Below are positions 23,199 through 32,471 of a stretch of DNA of 64,000 bases, piece by piece. The notes under the pieces are model-generated. The model made no database searches. It was not told the DNA's origin and was given only the letters and a program-made list of their open reading frames with translations. The first letter of the stretch is position 1, and every line of letters starts with the position of its first letter. The position numbers and the translations under genes were made by a program. Origin of the DNA: Magnetospirillum sp. SS-4 (GTDB taxonomy: Bacteria; Pseudomonadota; Alphaproteobacteria; Rhodospirillales; Magnetospirillaceae); contig NZ_CACVCH010000047.1 in NCBI RefSeq assembly GCF_902729425.1, forward strand, positions 1 through 64,000. The letters run 5' to 3'.

Positions 23199-23659
23199 AA
23201 TCCATCGGGGCGCAGGTGCATGTCATGCACCTGCGCTGGCCGAACTTCGAGGTCCATAAGCGCACCACCGACAAAGTCATCTGGATCGGCGATCTGGTCG
23301 GTATCGAGCGGGCCTATACTCTGTGGGTCGAGTACGGTCTGCCGAGAAATCCGCCGAGCGATCCAATGTTTCGACGTTTCCCTCTGGTCCGGGTGGTGTC
23401 CCCTCGTCTTGAGCTCCAATGGGATGCGCCCGAAGAAGCGCCGCTACCGCACGTCTATTTCAGCGAACCGGACATTCGCTTGTCGCCGCTCTGTCTTTTC
23501 GATCCAGCAGCCGGGGAATGGGACCATTCCGATACCATTGCCCTGACCACCATTCCTTGGGCGGCCGATTGGCTGGCCTGTTACGAAATTTGGCTGGCCA
23601 CAGGACGCTGGCAGGGTGGTGGGCGACACGCCGAGAATCCGACGGAGAAGGCTTCATGA
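23183..23659 (+). CDS. E2-like ubiquitin-conjugating-type protein of type II CBASS
   Basis: A 158-residue protein with the bacterial E2 pattern: MHLRWPNF near the start, PHVYFSEPDIRLSPLCLFDP with candidate catalytic Cys104, then TTIPWAADWLACYEIWLATG and a Gly-rich tail (GRWQGGGRH). Stand-alone E2 proteins without E1 or JAB partners define short type II CBASS, where the E2 forms a thioester with and conjugates the C-terminus of the CD-NTase to raise its activity. No E1 or JAB gene is present here. Start and stop overlap the neighbours (16 bp and 4 bp), giving tight stoichiometric coupling. Confidence 0.85.
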   Translation: MAKKVKSIGAQVHVMHLRWPNFEVHKRTTDKVIWIGDLVGIERAYTLWVEYGLPRNPPSDPMFRRFPLVRVVSPRLELQWDAPEEAPLPHVYFSEPDIRLSPLCLFDPAAGEWDHSDTIALTTIPWAADWLACYEIWLATGRWQGGGRHAENPTEKAS

Positions 23660-24687
23660 CCTATATCACACCTCGCCGTTCCGACGGCACGATCCAGAAG
23701 CAGCGCCAGCCCCTTCCCTGGCCGAAGGACCGACCATTCCGCATTCTGTCGATCGATGGTGGTGGGATTTGCGGCATTCTGCCGGCATCCGTTTTGGCTG
23801 AATTGGAACGCAGGTACCTCGGCGGGAATCCGATTGCTGGGCACTTTGATATGATTGCGGGCACGTCCACCGGCGGGATCATCGCCCTTGCGCTTGGCAT
23901 CGGGATGGCAGCGGCAGAAATCAGGAACGTCTATATCGAACGCGGCGGTCTCATCTTCCCCAGGGGCACATGGCTGACCCGGCCGCTTCGCTCGATCCGC
24001 CGCCTTGTGCGCTACGGCTACGATGCGGACGTGCTTGAAGCTGAGCTGGCCCGGATATTCCAGGCTCGGGTGTTGGGTGAATCTGCTTCTCGTCTGTGCA
24101 TCCCGTCTTTCGAAGGGCGGCACGGAGAGCCATGGATTTACAAGACTCCCCATCACCCGGATTACAAGAACGATCAGCACGAGAAGATGGTGAAAGTTGG
24201 ATTGGCGACAGCGGCGGCGCCGACATTCTTTCGCGCACTCAAGAACGACGGCTATCTCATGGTCGATGGTGGTCTGTGGGCGAATAATCCAGTGATGAAC
24301 GCCATCGTCGATGCTCTCACTTGCTTTGATATCGAACGCCGGCAAGTCCAAGTCTTGAGCCTGGGGTGCGGCGAAACCCAATTCCAGGTCACCCCTCGAC
24401 GAGCAGGGGGAGGCCTCTTTCAATGGCGGGACATCATTCGCGCTGCCATGCGAGCCCAATCGCTGAATGCTCTTGGTCAAGCCTACCTGCTGCTGGGTAA
24501 GGACAACGTCATGCGCCTCGATGCACCGGAAACGGTCAACTCCATTGCCCTTGATGACCATCGGCGTGCGAAGGACGAACTACCAAACATGGCCCGCTCG
24601 TTGGTGGAAGGTGCCGGCCGGGAGATTGAGCGGGTGTTCTTGTCGTCTGAGGCGCGGAATTACGCACCATGTCCCTTGATGAAATAG
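23656..24687 (+). CDS. capV: CapV-type patatin phospholipase, CBASS effector
   Basis: A 343-residue patatin-like phospholipase. The oxyanion motif DGGGICG (34-40), the nucleophile elbow GTSTGG with Ser71, and the catalytic Asp204 in VDGGLWANNP are all present. CapV degrades inner-membrane phospholipid when it binds the cyclic dinucleotide made by its CD-NTase, killing the infected cell. The ATG overlaps the E2 stop (ATGA). It is the last gene of the island; tRNA-Phe begins 163 bp further on. Confidence 0.92.
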   Translation: MTYITPRRSDGTIQKQRQPLPWPKDRPFRILSIDGGGICGILPASVLAELERRYLGGNPIAGHFDMIAGTSTGGIIALALGIGMAAAEIRNVYIERGGLIFPRGTWLTRPLRSIRRLVRYGYDADVLEAELARIFQARVLGESASRLCIPSFEGRHGEPWIYKTPHHPDYKNDQHEKMVKVGLATAAAPTFFRALKNDGYLMVDGGLWANNPVMNAIVDALTCFDIERRQVQVLSLGCGETQFQVTPRRAGGGLFQWRDIIRAAMRAQSLNALGQAYLLLGKDNVMRLDAPETVNSIALDDHRRAKDELPNMARSLVEGAGREIERVFLSSEARNYAPCPLMK

Positions 24688-24815
24688 CTTTTCCGCATCA
24701 GTAGGCCGGCGCATCCTGGGGCGCGTGGTCTTTCATCCTGTTGCATCCCGCTTCCTTTACCGTGCCACCCCGGTGCCATCCGGATAAAAACAAGGGGCCA
24801 AACCCCACAAATGGA

Positions 24816-24847
24816 AACCCCCTAAAACCGTTAGGTTTCAGGGGGTT
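24816..24847 (-). terminator. Terminator of tRNA-Phe
   Basis: A 14-bp stem (24816-24829 with 24834-24847, one G-U pair) and 4-base loop lies 3 bp beyond the encoded CCA end of the tRNA gene. On the plus strand it would also end transcripts from capV. Confidence 0.75.
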
Positions 24848-24850
24848 ATA

Positions 24851-24926
24851 TGGTGCCCAGGGGCGGAATCGAACCACCGACACTGCGATTTTCAGTCGCA
24901 TGCTCTACCAACTGAGCTACCTGGGC
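24851..24926 (-). tRNA. tRNA-Phe (GAA)
   Basis: A 76-base tRNA with encoded CCA. The acceptor stem pairs GCCCAGG with CCTGGGC, the D-loop reads AGCTCAGTTGGTAGAGC, the anticodon loop is CTGAAAA (anticodon GAA), and the T-arm contains GGTTCGATTCC. Its 3' end faces the defence island, the usual geometry for integration of mobile elements. The frames that cross it on either strand are artefacts. Confidence 0.97.
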
Positions 24927-25007
24927 ACGGCATCTCTGGTGAAGAGGAGGCGCTTATAGAGGACGCGGAGGGGCCAGGTCAAGCCCCCTGGACGGAAAAA
25001 GTGGAAA

Positions 25008-26378
25008 TTACCATCGGCCATTCCGATCCTTGGCGGCCTTCACCTGCGAGGCGCGCTCCTTGATGTCCTGGAGACGCAGCCAGATGGCTCCCTGCTTGCC
25101 CAGGGACTGTTCGGCCTTGTTGGCGTGGAAATTGGCTTCCGGAAGCTTGCCCCCCAGCAGGAAGTATTCGGCCAGGGCATAGGAGGCGAGGCCCTCCTTG
25201 CCGTTGCGGCCCCAGGCGATGGCCAGCTGATGCCAAGCGAACCGGTCCTCGGGCTCCAGGCGCACCGCCCGGCCAAGGTGGTTGGCGGCCTCCTCCAACT
25301 GGGCGGGGTCCTCGGTCTCGATCAGCGCCTGGCCCAGGCCGATGCGCAGCAGGGCGCTGTCGGGCAGCAGGTCGACCGCTGTCCGGTAGGGCGCGATGGC
25401 CTCGCCCCCCCTGCCGTTCTCGAACAGCATCTGCCCCTTCAGTTCATGGAAATATGGGTCCTGGGGGCGATCGCGGATCAGGCCGTCGATCAGGCCGAGG
25501 GCGCCTTCGATATCCGGCTGACGGTACAGGGCGACGGCGCGGGCGTAGCGTGCCTCGATGCTGGCGTCGGTGTCCTTGTAGCGCTGCATGGTCCGGATGG
25601 GTGGTTCGATGAAGGCGAACAGCTTGGCCTTGATGCGCCGGTGCATCTCGACCCATTCCGCCGGCCAGGGGGCGTCACGGTGGGGAGAGCGGTCCACCTG
25701 CTCGCGCACGAAGGCGACGCGATGGCGGGTCAGCGGGTGGGTGCGGACATAGGGGTCCTGGCGGGCCGAGACCAGCATTTCCTGGTCGCCAAGAATCTCG
25801 AAGAATTCCAGCAATCCCCTGCCCGACAGCCGGGAATCGTCGAGAAAGCGCATGGCCATCTGGTCAGCCTGCTGCTCCTGGCTGCGCGAGAACGCCAGCA
25901 GGTTGCGCATGGCCATGTCCTGGCCGCCCAGCATGACGGCGGCGGCGGCGTCGCCGCGCCCGGTGGCGGCCCCGGCGGCGGCGCCCAGCAGCATGGCGAG
26001 AATCGCCTCGGTCGACGCGCTGCTCATGGCGTCGCTGTTGCGGATCAGGTGGCCGCCGGCGATGTGGCCGGTTTCATGGGCCATCACCCCCAGCAACTGG
26101 CCGGGATGTTCGGACCGGACGATCAGGCCGGTGTTGATGAACATGTTCTGGCCGCCGGCGACGAAGGCGTTCAGGGCGGAATCGTTGATCAGCAGGATGC
26201 GAATCGCCGAAGGGTCCAGTCCGGCGGCCTGAAAGATTGGCGCGCCGAAGGTCCGGATGGTATTTTCCACCTCCGCGTCGCGGATGAATTGACGCTTGGC
26301 CTGCTGGGCCTCGGCCGGGCCGGGGGGCAAGGCGAGGGCGAACAGGGCTGTCACCAGAAGGAACAATCGCGTGAGCAA
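25008..26378 (-). CDS. BepA-like M48 metalloprotease with TPR repeats
   Basis: A 456-residue periplasmic protease. The start is TTG at 26378 (GGGGA upstream); the first 24 residues are a signal peptide cut near PAEA-QQ. The zinc site HETGH lies near residue 102, with the third ligand probably in SRSQEQQADQMA. The C-terminal half is TPR-like (DPYFHELKGQMLFENGRGG). BepA/YfgC-type proteins assemble or degrade outer-membrane proteins such as LptD. No neighbour shares its job. Confidence 0.88.
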   Translation of the reverse strand: MLTRLFLLVTALFALALPPGPAEAQQAKRQFIRDAEVENTIRTFGAPIFQAAGLDPSAIRILLINDSALNAFVAGGQNMFINTGLIVRSEHPGQLLGVMAHETGHIAGGHLIRNSDAMSSASTEAILAMLLGAAAGAATGRGDAAAAVMLGGQDMAMRNLLAFSRSQEQQADQMAMRFLDDSRLSGRGLLEFFEILGDQEMLVSARQDPYVRTHPLTRHRVAFVREQVDRSPHRDAPWPAEWVEMHRRIKAKLFAFIEPPIRTMQRYKDTDASIEARYARAVALYRQPDIEGALGLIDGLIRDRPQDPYFHELKGQMLFENGRGGEAIAPYRTAVDLLPDSALLRIGLGQALIETEDPAQLEEAANHLGRAVRLEPEDRFAWHQLAIAWGRNGKEGLASYALAEYFLLGGKLPEANFHANKAEQSLGKQGAIWLRLQDIKERASQVKAAKDRNGRW

Positions 26379-26400
26379 GGATCAATCCCCGTCGGTCGAA

Positions 26401-27993
26401 ATGTTGCGTGGCCGCCGCGGTCGCGGCCTGTTTGCCGTCGTCGTGGCCGCGTCGTTGGCCGCCTGCTCGGCGGTCGAGAAGCGGCCGGTGGGCACCGTCG
26501 GCCATGTTCGCGGTTTCGCTGGCATGGTGGCGGCCGACGAGCCGCGGGCGGTCCTGGTGGGCCGCGACGTGCTGTCCGCCGGCGGAAACGCCGCCGATGC
26601 CGCCGTCGCCATGTATTTCACCATGGCCGTCACCTATCCGTCGGCCGCCAGCCTGGGCGGCGGCGGCTCATGCATAGTACACGATAAAGGCAAAAAGAAG
26701 ACCGAAGTCATGGAATTTCCCGCCATGGCCTCGACCATGGCCGGGGCGGTGCCGTCGGCGGTGCCGGCCAATCCGCGCGGCTTCTTCGCCCTGCACGCCA
26801 AATACGGCAAGCTGCGTTTCGAGAGTCTGCTGGCCGAGCCCGAGCGCATGGCCCGCCAGGGCGTGCCGGTATCGCGCGCCCTGGCCAGCGACCTGTCGCG
26901 GGCGGTGCCGGTCCTGGGCCGTGATCCGGTGGCGCGCTCGATCTTCTTTAGGCCAGACGGCGGCGTGCTGCGCGAGGGCGACATGCTGGCCCAGCCTGGG
27001 CTGGCGACGGTGATCGCCAACATCCGTCGCAACACCGGCGATTTCTACGTCGGCGTGGGGGCGCGGGAAGTGGTCCGGAGCGTCCAGGCGGCCGGGGGCA
27101 CCCTGACGCTGGAGGACTTGCGCGACATCAAGCCGGTCTGGCGCGAGACCCTGACCGTCAAGACCGGCTTCGAGACCACCCACGTAGCCCCGCCGCCCTC
27201 GGTCGGCAGCACCGTCGCCGGCCAGTTGACCGGCGCCCTGTGGGAGCGCTGGAAGGAGACGCCGCCGGACGAGCGCCCGCACCTGCTGGCCGAGACCTCG
27301 GCCCGTGTCTTCGCCGACCGCGCCCGCTGGATGACCCCCGTCGGCCAGACCGGCGAGGCCCCGGCCGGGTTGATGGCGGCCGCGCATCTGGGGGCGATGA
27401 TGGCCGATTACGCCCCCGCCACCCACGTTCCGGTTTCCGGGGTGTCGGCGCCACCCTCGGATTTCCCGCTTGGCGCCGGCCTGGCGGTGATGGATGGCGA
27501 GGGCGCCACCGTGGTCTGCGGCGTCACCACCCACGGCCTGTTCGGCAGCGGCAGGGTGGCGCCGGTCACCGGCATCGTGCTGGCCGGAATACCCGGCCCC
27601 TTCGGTCCGCCGCCCATCACCACGATGATGACCGTCAACCACAACAGCGACGAGGTCCGGTTTGCCGGTACCGCCTCGGGCGGGGCCACCGCCCCCCTGG
27701 CGCTGACCCAGAGCCTTCTTGCCGCCGTGGCCGAGGACAAGCCGCTGTCCGACGCCCTGGGCATGCCGCGCCTGATTCACCCGGCCTTCCCGGACGCGGT
27801 CTTCGTGGAGAACGGGCCTCATGCCCTTGATCCGGCCCCGTTGCAGGGGCGCGGCCATCAGGTCAACGCGGTGGCGATGCCCAGCCGGGTTCAGGCGCTG
27901 ATCTGTCGCGAGGGCTACAACAACCCGGACAGCTGCGAGGCGGCCACCGACCCACGCGGCTTCGGCCTGGCGATGAAAGTCGGGCAACCGTGA
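26401..27993 (+). CDS. Gamma-glutamyltransferase-family lipoprotein lacking the catalytic Thr
   Basis: A protein of 530 residues from the ATG at 26401; a GTG at 26371 is possible but overlaps the divergent protease start. The N-terminus is a lipoprotein signal (LFAVVVAASLAAC). GNAADAAVAMYFTMAVTYP is the family's large-subunit signature. At the place where active enzymes have the self-cleavage nucleophile (T-T-H-x-S-V-V-D), this protein reads GAGLAVMD, aligned without gaps to the later FGSG motif. Processing and transferase activity are therefore unlikely; a binding or structural role is possible. Confidence 0.8.
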   Translation: MLRGRRGRGLFAVVVAASLAACSAVEKRPVGTVGHVRGFAGMVAADEPRAVLVGRDVLSAGGNAADAAVAMYFTMAVTYPSAASLGGGGSCIVHDKGKKKTEVMEFPAMASTMAGAVPSAVPANPRGFFALHAKYGKLRFESLLAEPERMARQGVPVSRALASDLSRAVPVLGRDPVARSIFFRPDGGVLREGDMLAQPGLATVIANIRRNTGDFYVGVGAREVVRSVQAAGGTLTLEDLRDIKPVWRETLTVKTGFETTHVAPPPSVGSTVAGQLTGALWERWKETPPDERPHLLAETSARVFADRARWMTPVGQTGEAPAGLMAAAHLGAMMADYAPATHVPVSGVSAPPSDFPLGAGLAVMDGEGATVVCGVTTHGLFGSGRVAPVTGIVLAGIPGPFGPPPITTMMTVNHNSDEVRFAGTASGGATAPLALTQSLLAAVAEDKPLSDALGMPRLIHPAFPDAVFVENGPHALDPAPLQGRGHQVNAVAMPSRVQALICREGYNNPDSCEAATDPRGFGLAMKVGQP

Positions 27994-28007
27994 TCAGGGC
28001 GATGATG

Positions 28008-28020
28008 AAAAAAGGGAGGA

Positions 28021-28032
<12 letters not shown>
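28008..28032 (-). terminator. Intrinsic terminator of the sigma-54 activator gene
   Basis: An 8-bp stem (28012-28019 with 28025-28032) and 5-base loop that includes the stop codon is followed on the minus strand by six T. It separates this gene from the convergent gamma-glutamyltransferase-family gene. Confidence 0.85.
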
Positions 28033-29460
<1,428 letters not shown>

Positions 29461-29523
29461 GGCGGCATTGTTCGCAGTATCATCGGGCAGGTCAACAGCA
29501 ACCCGAGCACGGCGGACGACGAG

Positions 29524-30315
29524 ATGAATGCCCTGATGGCCGAAATCCAGCAGACCGGGGTGGAAACCGGAACACTGGCCCTGTGGTTTCTCGGCCAGAA
29601 CGGCTGGATGGTCAAGTCGCCGGAGGGACGGGTGGTGGCCATCGATCCCTATCTGTCGGATTCGTGCAACCCGTCCCGGCGGGGGCTCGACCTGGCCCGG
29701 CGGGTTCCGGTTCCGGTGGCGCCGGAGGATCTGGCGGCCGACCTGCTGGCCTGCACCCATTCCCACCGGGATCACGCCGATCCGGATACCTTGCGCCCGT
29801 GCGCCCGCTCGGGGCGGATCGGGATCTTCCTGGGGCCGGGCGATACCCAGGCGGCATTCGCCGAGGCGGGAATCGCCGAGACCAGCCGGCGCCTGACCTG
29901 GCCCAACCACGTCACCGAGCTTGGCGACCTGCGCCTTACCGGCACCTTCGCCCTGCCCACCGATTCCGGCGACCTGACCCACATGGGGTTCGTGATCCAG
30001 GCCGGCGACGGACCGAAACTGTGGATCACCGGCGATACCGCCTGGTGCGACCTGCTGGCCGAGACCGGGATGAAGCACGCCCCCGATGCGATCATTCTCC
30101 CCATCAACGGCGGCTATGCCAACCTGTCCCATTGGGAGGCGGCCGAGCTGGTGCGCCGGGTGGCGCCGGCCCAGGCCATCCCCTGCCACTGGGACATGTT
30201 CGCCGACAATTCCTGCCCACCCCACATGTTCCAGGCGTCACTGACGGTCAAGGGCGTCCGCGAGGCCTATCGCAAGCCGGTGCACGGACAGCGGATGGTG
30301 ATCGGCAAACCCTGA
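29524..30315 (+). CDS. UlaG-like metallo-beta-lactamase-fold hydrolase
   Basis: A 263-residue protein. WFLGQNGWMVKS is a typical first strand, THSHRDHAD is the H-x-H-x-D-H metal site, and ITGDTAW supplies the Asp ligand. The GGYANLSHWEA and CHWDMF segments resemble L-ascorbate-6-phosphate lactonase UlaG. The substrate is unknown and no ascorbate genes are nearby. The ATG at 29524 has only a weak ribosome site; one at 29536 is possible. It reads divergently from the sigma-54 activator, with 63 bp between. Confidence 0.8.
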   Translation: MNALMAEIQQTGVETGTLALWFLGQNGWMVKSPEGRVVAIDPYLSDSCNPSRRGLDLARRVPVPVAPEDLAADLLACTHSHRDHADPDTLRPCARSGRIGIFLGPGDTQAAFAEAGIAETSRRLTWPNHVTELGDLRLTGTFALPTDSGDLTHMGFVIQAGDGPKLWITGDTAWCDLLAETGMKHAPDAIILPINGGYANLSHWEAAELVRRVAPAQAIPCHWDMFADNSCPPHMFQASLTVKGVREAYRKPVHGQRMVIGKP

Positions 30316-30726
30316 TCAGCGGGGAACGGCGTTGCGGCAGTCCAGGACCCAGACGTCGTAGACCGGATGCTCCATGGCCGACAGGGCCGGACTGGACGCG
30401 AACATCCAGCCCCGGAACAGGCCGAGCGCCGGCTGGTCCGGACGCAGTTCCCAGATATCGAGGAAGGCGGCGCTTTCCGGCTGATCCTCCGGACGACGCT
30501 TCTTGCAGGCCCTCGCGATGATTTCCAGGGCGCCGAAACGGACCGGCACCCCCACCCGCGCGTCGATGGTGATCACCCGGGCGGTGACCTTGTCGAGGCC
30601 TTGCAGGATGGCGGTGTCGAAGGCCGGTTCAGTTCCTTGTCCCCGTGCCGGTCCCGCCAGCCCGATTGCCGCCAGCCCGATTGTCGCCAGGACGACGGCC
30701 GCGGCCGCCCGTCCGCCCGGCCTCAT
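30316..30726 (-). CDS. DUF2155 periplasmic protein
   Basis: A 136-residue exported protein with a signal peptide (residues 1-30). The family signature is clear: LQGLDKVTARVITIDARVGV, FGALEIIARAC, and the C-terminal GWMFASSPALSAMEHPVYD. The function is unknown; in many alphaproteobacteria it sits with mlaD as here. The start overlaps the mlaD stop by 4 bp. Confidence 0.9.
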   Translation of the reverse strand: MRPGGRAAAAVVLATIGLAAIGLAGPARGQGTEPAFDTAILQGLDKVTARVITIDARVGVPVRFGALEIIARACKKRRPEDQPESAAFLDIWELRPDQPALGLFRGWMFASSPALSAMEHPVYDVWVLDCRNAVPR

Positions 30727-31220
30727 GGCCGCTCGGCCGGCTGTTCTGCCGGGGCCTTGGCGGCCGGGGGCTGGTTGTCGGCGGTGGCGAGGAAGATCAG
30801 GTTGCCCACCATTTCCTCGATGGACTTGAAATTGCGGCTAGGGCCAAGGGTGCCGCCGGCCGCCATCATGGTCTTGGACTTGCCGGGGATCAGCTTGACG
30901 AACTTGCCGCCCAGCAATCCCTCGCTGGAGATGCTGGCCACGGAATCCTCGGGCAACTGGATGGCATGGGCCACCGACAGCTTGACCACCGCGTCGAAGC
31001 TTTGCGGGTCCAGGTCCAGCGACTGGACGGTACCGACCTTGATGCCGTTGATCTTGACGTCGGCGCCGTTGTCCAGCCCCCCGACGCTGGCGAAGGTGGC
31101 GGTCAGCTGATAGCCCTCGATCGTCTTGATGTTGGCGTGGCCGTAGGCGAACACCAGGAAGAATCCCGCAACGGCCAGGACGACCGCTCCCATGATGGTT
31201 TCGATGAGATTGCGTCCCAT
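30723..31220 (-). CDS. mlaD: MlaD-type MCE protein (second of tandem pair)
   Basis: A 165-residue inner-membrane-anchored MCE protein: one N-terminal membrane helix (GAVVLAVAGFFLVFAYG) and one MCE domain with VGGLDNGADVKINGIKVG and GLLGGKFVKLIPG. It forms the periplasmic ring of the phospholipid transporter that keeps the outer membrane asymmetric. ATG 31220 is preferred to a GTG 6 bp upstream. The tail is Pro/Ala-rich. The ATPase and permease genes (mlaF, mlaE) are not in the window. Confidence 0.9.
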   Translation of the reverse strand: MGRNLIETIMGAVVLAVAGFFLVFAYGHANIKTIEGYQLTATFASVGGLDNGADVKINGIKVGTVQSLDLDPQSFDAVVKLSVAHAIQLPEDSVASISSEGLLGGKFVKLIPGKSKTMMAAGGTLGPSRNFKSIEEMVGNLIFLATADNQPPAAKAPAEQPAERP

Positions 31221-31236
31221 GGGCACACCCGTCCGG

Positions 31237-31731
31237 TTAATTGGTGGTTTGGGGCAGCGGCTTGTCCAGATAGCCGCGCTTGGCCCTGGCCTGCTGAATG
31301 ATCATGTCCAGAAGATCCTCGATCACCACGGCATCCTGGGTGTACTGGAACTCCTGCCCGGCCGCGAGCATGCGGTCGTCGCCGCCCGGCTTCAGCTCGA
31401 TGAACTTTCCGCCCAGCAGACCGTCGGTGTAGATCACCGCCGCGGTGTCGGCGGTCAGTTGAACGTCGGGGCGCAGCCGGAAGGTGAGGACGGCACGGTA
31501 ACGCTCGTCCAGGCTCTGCTCGACCACCCGGCCCACCAGGGTTCCCGACAGCCGCACCGCGCTGCCGATGCCGATGCCGTCGGCGTGGTTGAAGCGGGCC
31601 TTCAGAAGATAGCCCTCGGACGATGAATCCGGCGACTTGCCGCCCAGGACGAAGGCCAGGGTCAGCAGCAGCGCCCCCACGGCGACGACGGCTCCGCCGG
31701 TTACGGTATCGCGATCGGCGCGGCTGGCCAT
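31237..31731 (-). CDS. mlaD: MlaD-type MCE protein (first of tandem pair)
   Basis: A 164-residue paralogue of the next gene: a membrane helix (GGAVVAVGALLLTLAFVLGG) and an MCE domain containing GIGIGSAVRLSGTLVGRV and GLLGGKFIELKPGG. GATGGGAAA precedes the start. The two MlaD copies may form mixed hexamers or serve as alternatives; they are only about one-third alike outside the core. A longer upstream frame is a shadow of the NDUFA12 gene. Confidence 0.88.
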   Translation of the reverse strand: MASRADRDTVTGGAVVAVGALLLTLAFVLGGKSPDSSSEGYLLKARFNHADGIGIGSAVRLSGTLVGRVVEQSLDERYRAVLTFRLRPDVQLTADTAAVIYTDGLLGGKFIELKPGGDDRMLAAGQEFQYTQDAVVIEDLLDMIIQQARAKRGYLDKPLPQTTN

Positions 31732-31766
31732 TTTCCCATCCCCCCAATCGGTCCCGAACCCCAGTT

Positions 31767-32117
31767 CTAAGGACGCCAGGCCTCGTAATCGCCGGTGGCG
31801 CGCTCGCGGATGCCGCCGGCCAGGTCGTGGCCCGGCGGCAAATAGGCCTCGGGCGAGCCGGTCCGGTTGGGCTGATGCGGCTTCTGCCAGGGTTGCGGCG
31901 TGACGCCGGTCAGCGGCGAGTCGCTGGTATAGTGCAGCCAGGCGTGCCATTCCGGCGGAATCGCCGAGGCCTCGGGCTTGCCGGCATACAGCACCCAGCG
32001 TCTGGTCCGACGGCCCTTGGCCTCGGAACGCTCGGTATAATAGCGGTTGCCGGCGGTATCGGTACCGACCAGCTTGCCCTTGGCCCAGGTGAAAAGCAGG
32101 GTGCCCAGCGTCGCCAT
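31767..32117 (-). CDS. NDUFA12-family NADH:ubiquinone oxidoreductase subunit
   Basis: A 116-residue homologue of the mitochondrial complex I accessory subunit NDUFA12 (B17.2). GTDTAGNRYYTER, RRWVLYAG and PPEWHAWLHY are family hallmarks. Presence of this subunit is typical of alphaproteobacteria. The second ATG (32117) has GAGG at the right distance and is preferred to the one at 32123. It is the first gene of a run with two mlaD genes and DUF2155. Confidence 0.93.
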   Translation of the reverse strand: MATLGTLLFTWAKGKLVGTDTAGNRYYTERSEAKGRRTRRWVLYAGKPEASAIPPEWHAWLHYTSDSPLTGVTPQPWQKPHQPNRTGSPEAYLPPGHDLAGGIRERATGDYEAWRP

Positions 32118-32269
32118 CGTCATCCTCGCGAAGCAAATGTCGGGCGGACTATAGGCAAAACCTCCCCATTCCGTCCAGTGGGGTTGCGCGCCAATCCGAT
32201 TTCCCTGAGGACGCCGGGTGTGTCGAAACCGCCAACCATACCATTGGTGCTAATTTCCAATAAGTTTGA

Positions 32270-32285
32270 ACACAATATGATGTGA
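32270..32285. promoter_or_regulatory. NrdR-box-like site 1 upstream of nrdJ
   Basis: ACACAATATGATGTGA matches 13 of 16 positions of the NrdR box (ACACWATATATWGTGT). It lies 19 bp upstream of a candidate -35 element. NrdR represses ribonucleotide reductase genes when dATP is high. Confidence 0.5.
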
Positions 32286-32303
32286 ATGGATTGTAAGAAG
32301 CTG

Positions 32304-32333
32304 TTGACGGAACCGGGGGCGCTGACATAGCTT
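32304..32333 (+). promoter_or_regulatory. Candidate nrdJ promoter
   Basis: TTGACG (32304-32309), 18 bases, TAGCTT (32328-32333). It sits between the two NrdR-like boxes. The rest of the 350-bp stretch 32,124-32,471 shows no gene. Confidence 0.45.
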
Positions 32334-32355
32334 ATGCGTCGCCGTCGGGGGAGAG

Positions 32356-32371
32356 CCACTAGATATAGTGG
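32356..32371. promoter_or_regulatory. NrdR-box-like site 2 upstream of nrdJ
   Basis: CCACTAGATATAGTGG is a perfect inverted repeat (6-bp arms, GATA centre) matching 13 of 16 NrdR-box positions. It lies about 25 bp after the candidate -10 and 86 bp from box 1, a wider spacing than the usual three helical turns. Confidence 0.55.
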
Positions 32372-32471
32372 TGCGGCACCAGGGGGATGTTCAAGGGCGG
32401 ACCGGGTCCGCCCGTTCGGCCGGCGCCCACTTCGGCCAGAGTCGTCAAGGCCAGTCCAGCAGGGGGAGACA

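Noticed and set aside
24698-24959. Small frames on both strands across tRNA-Phe
   Set aside because: These are the well-known artefact of translating a tRNA gene (pattern GRNRTTDTAIFSRMLYQLS) and its terminator.
29461-30225. N-terminal 255-residue extension of the sigma-54 activator frame
   Set aside because: The extension is antisense to the UlaG-like gene; the receiver domain begins properly at ATG 29460.
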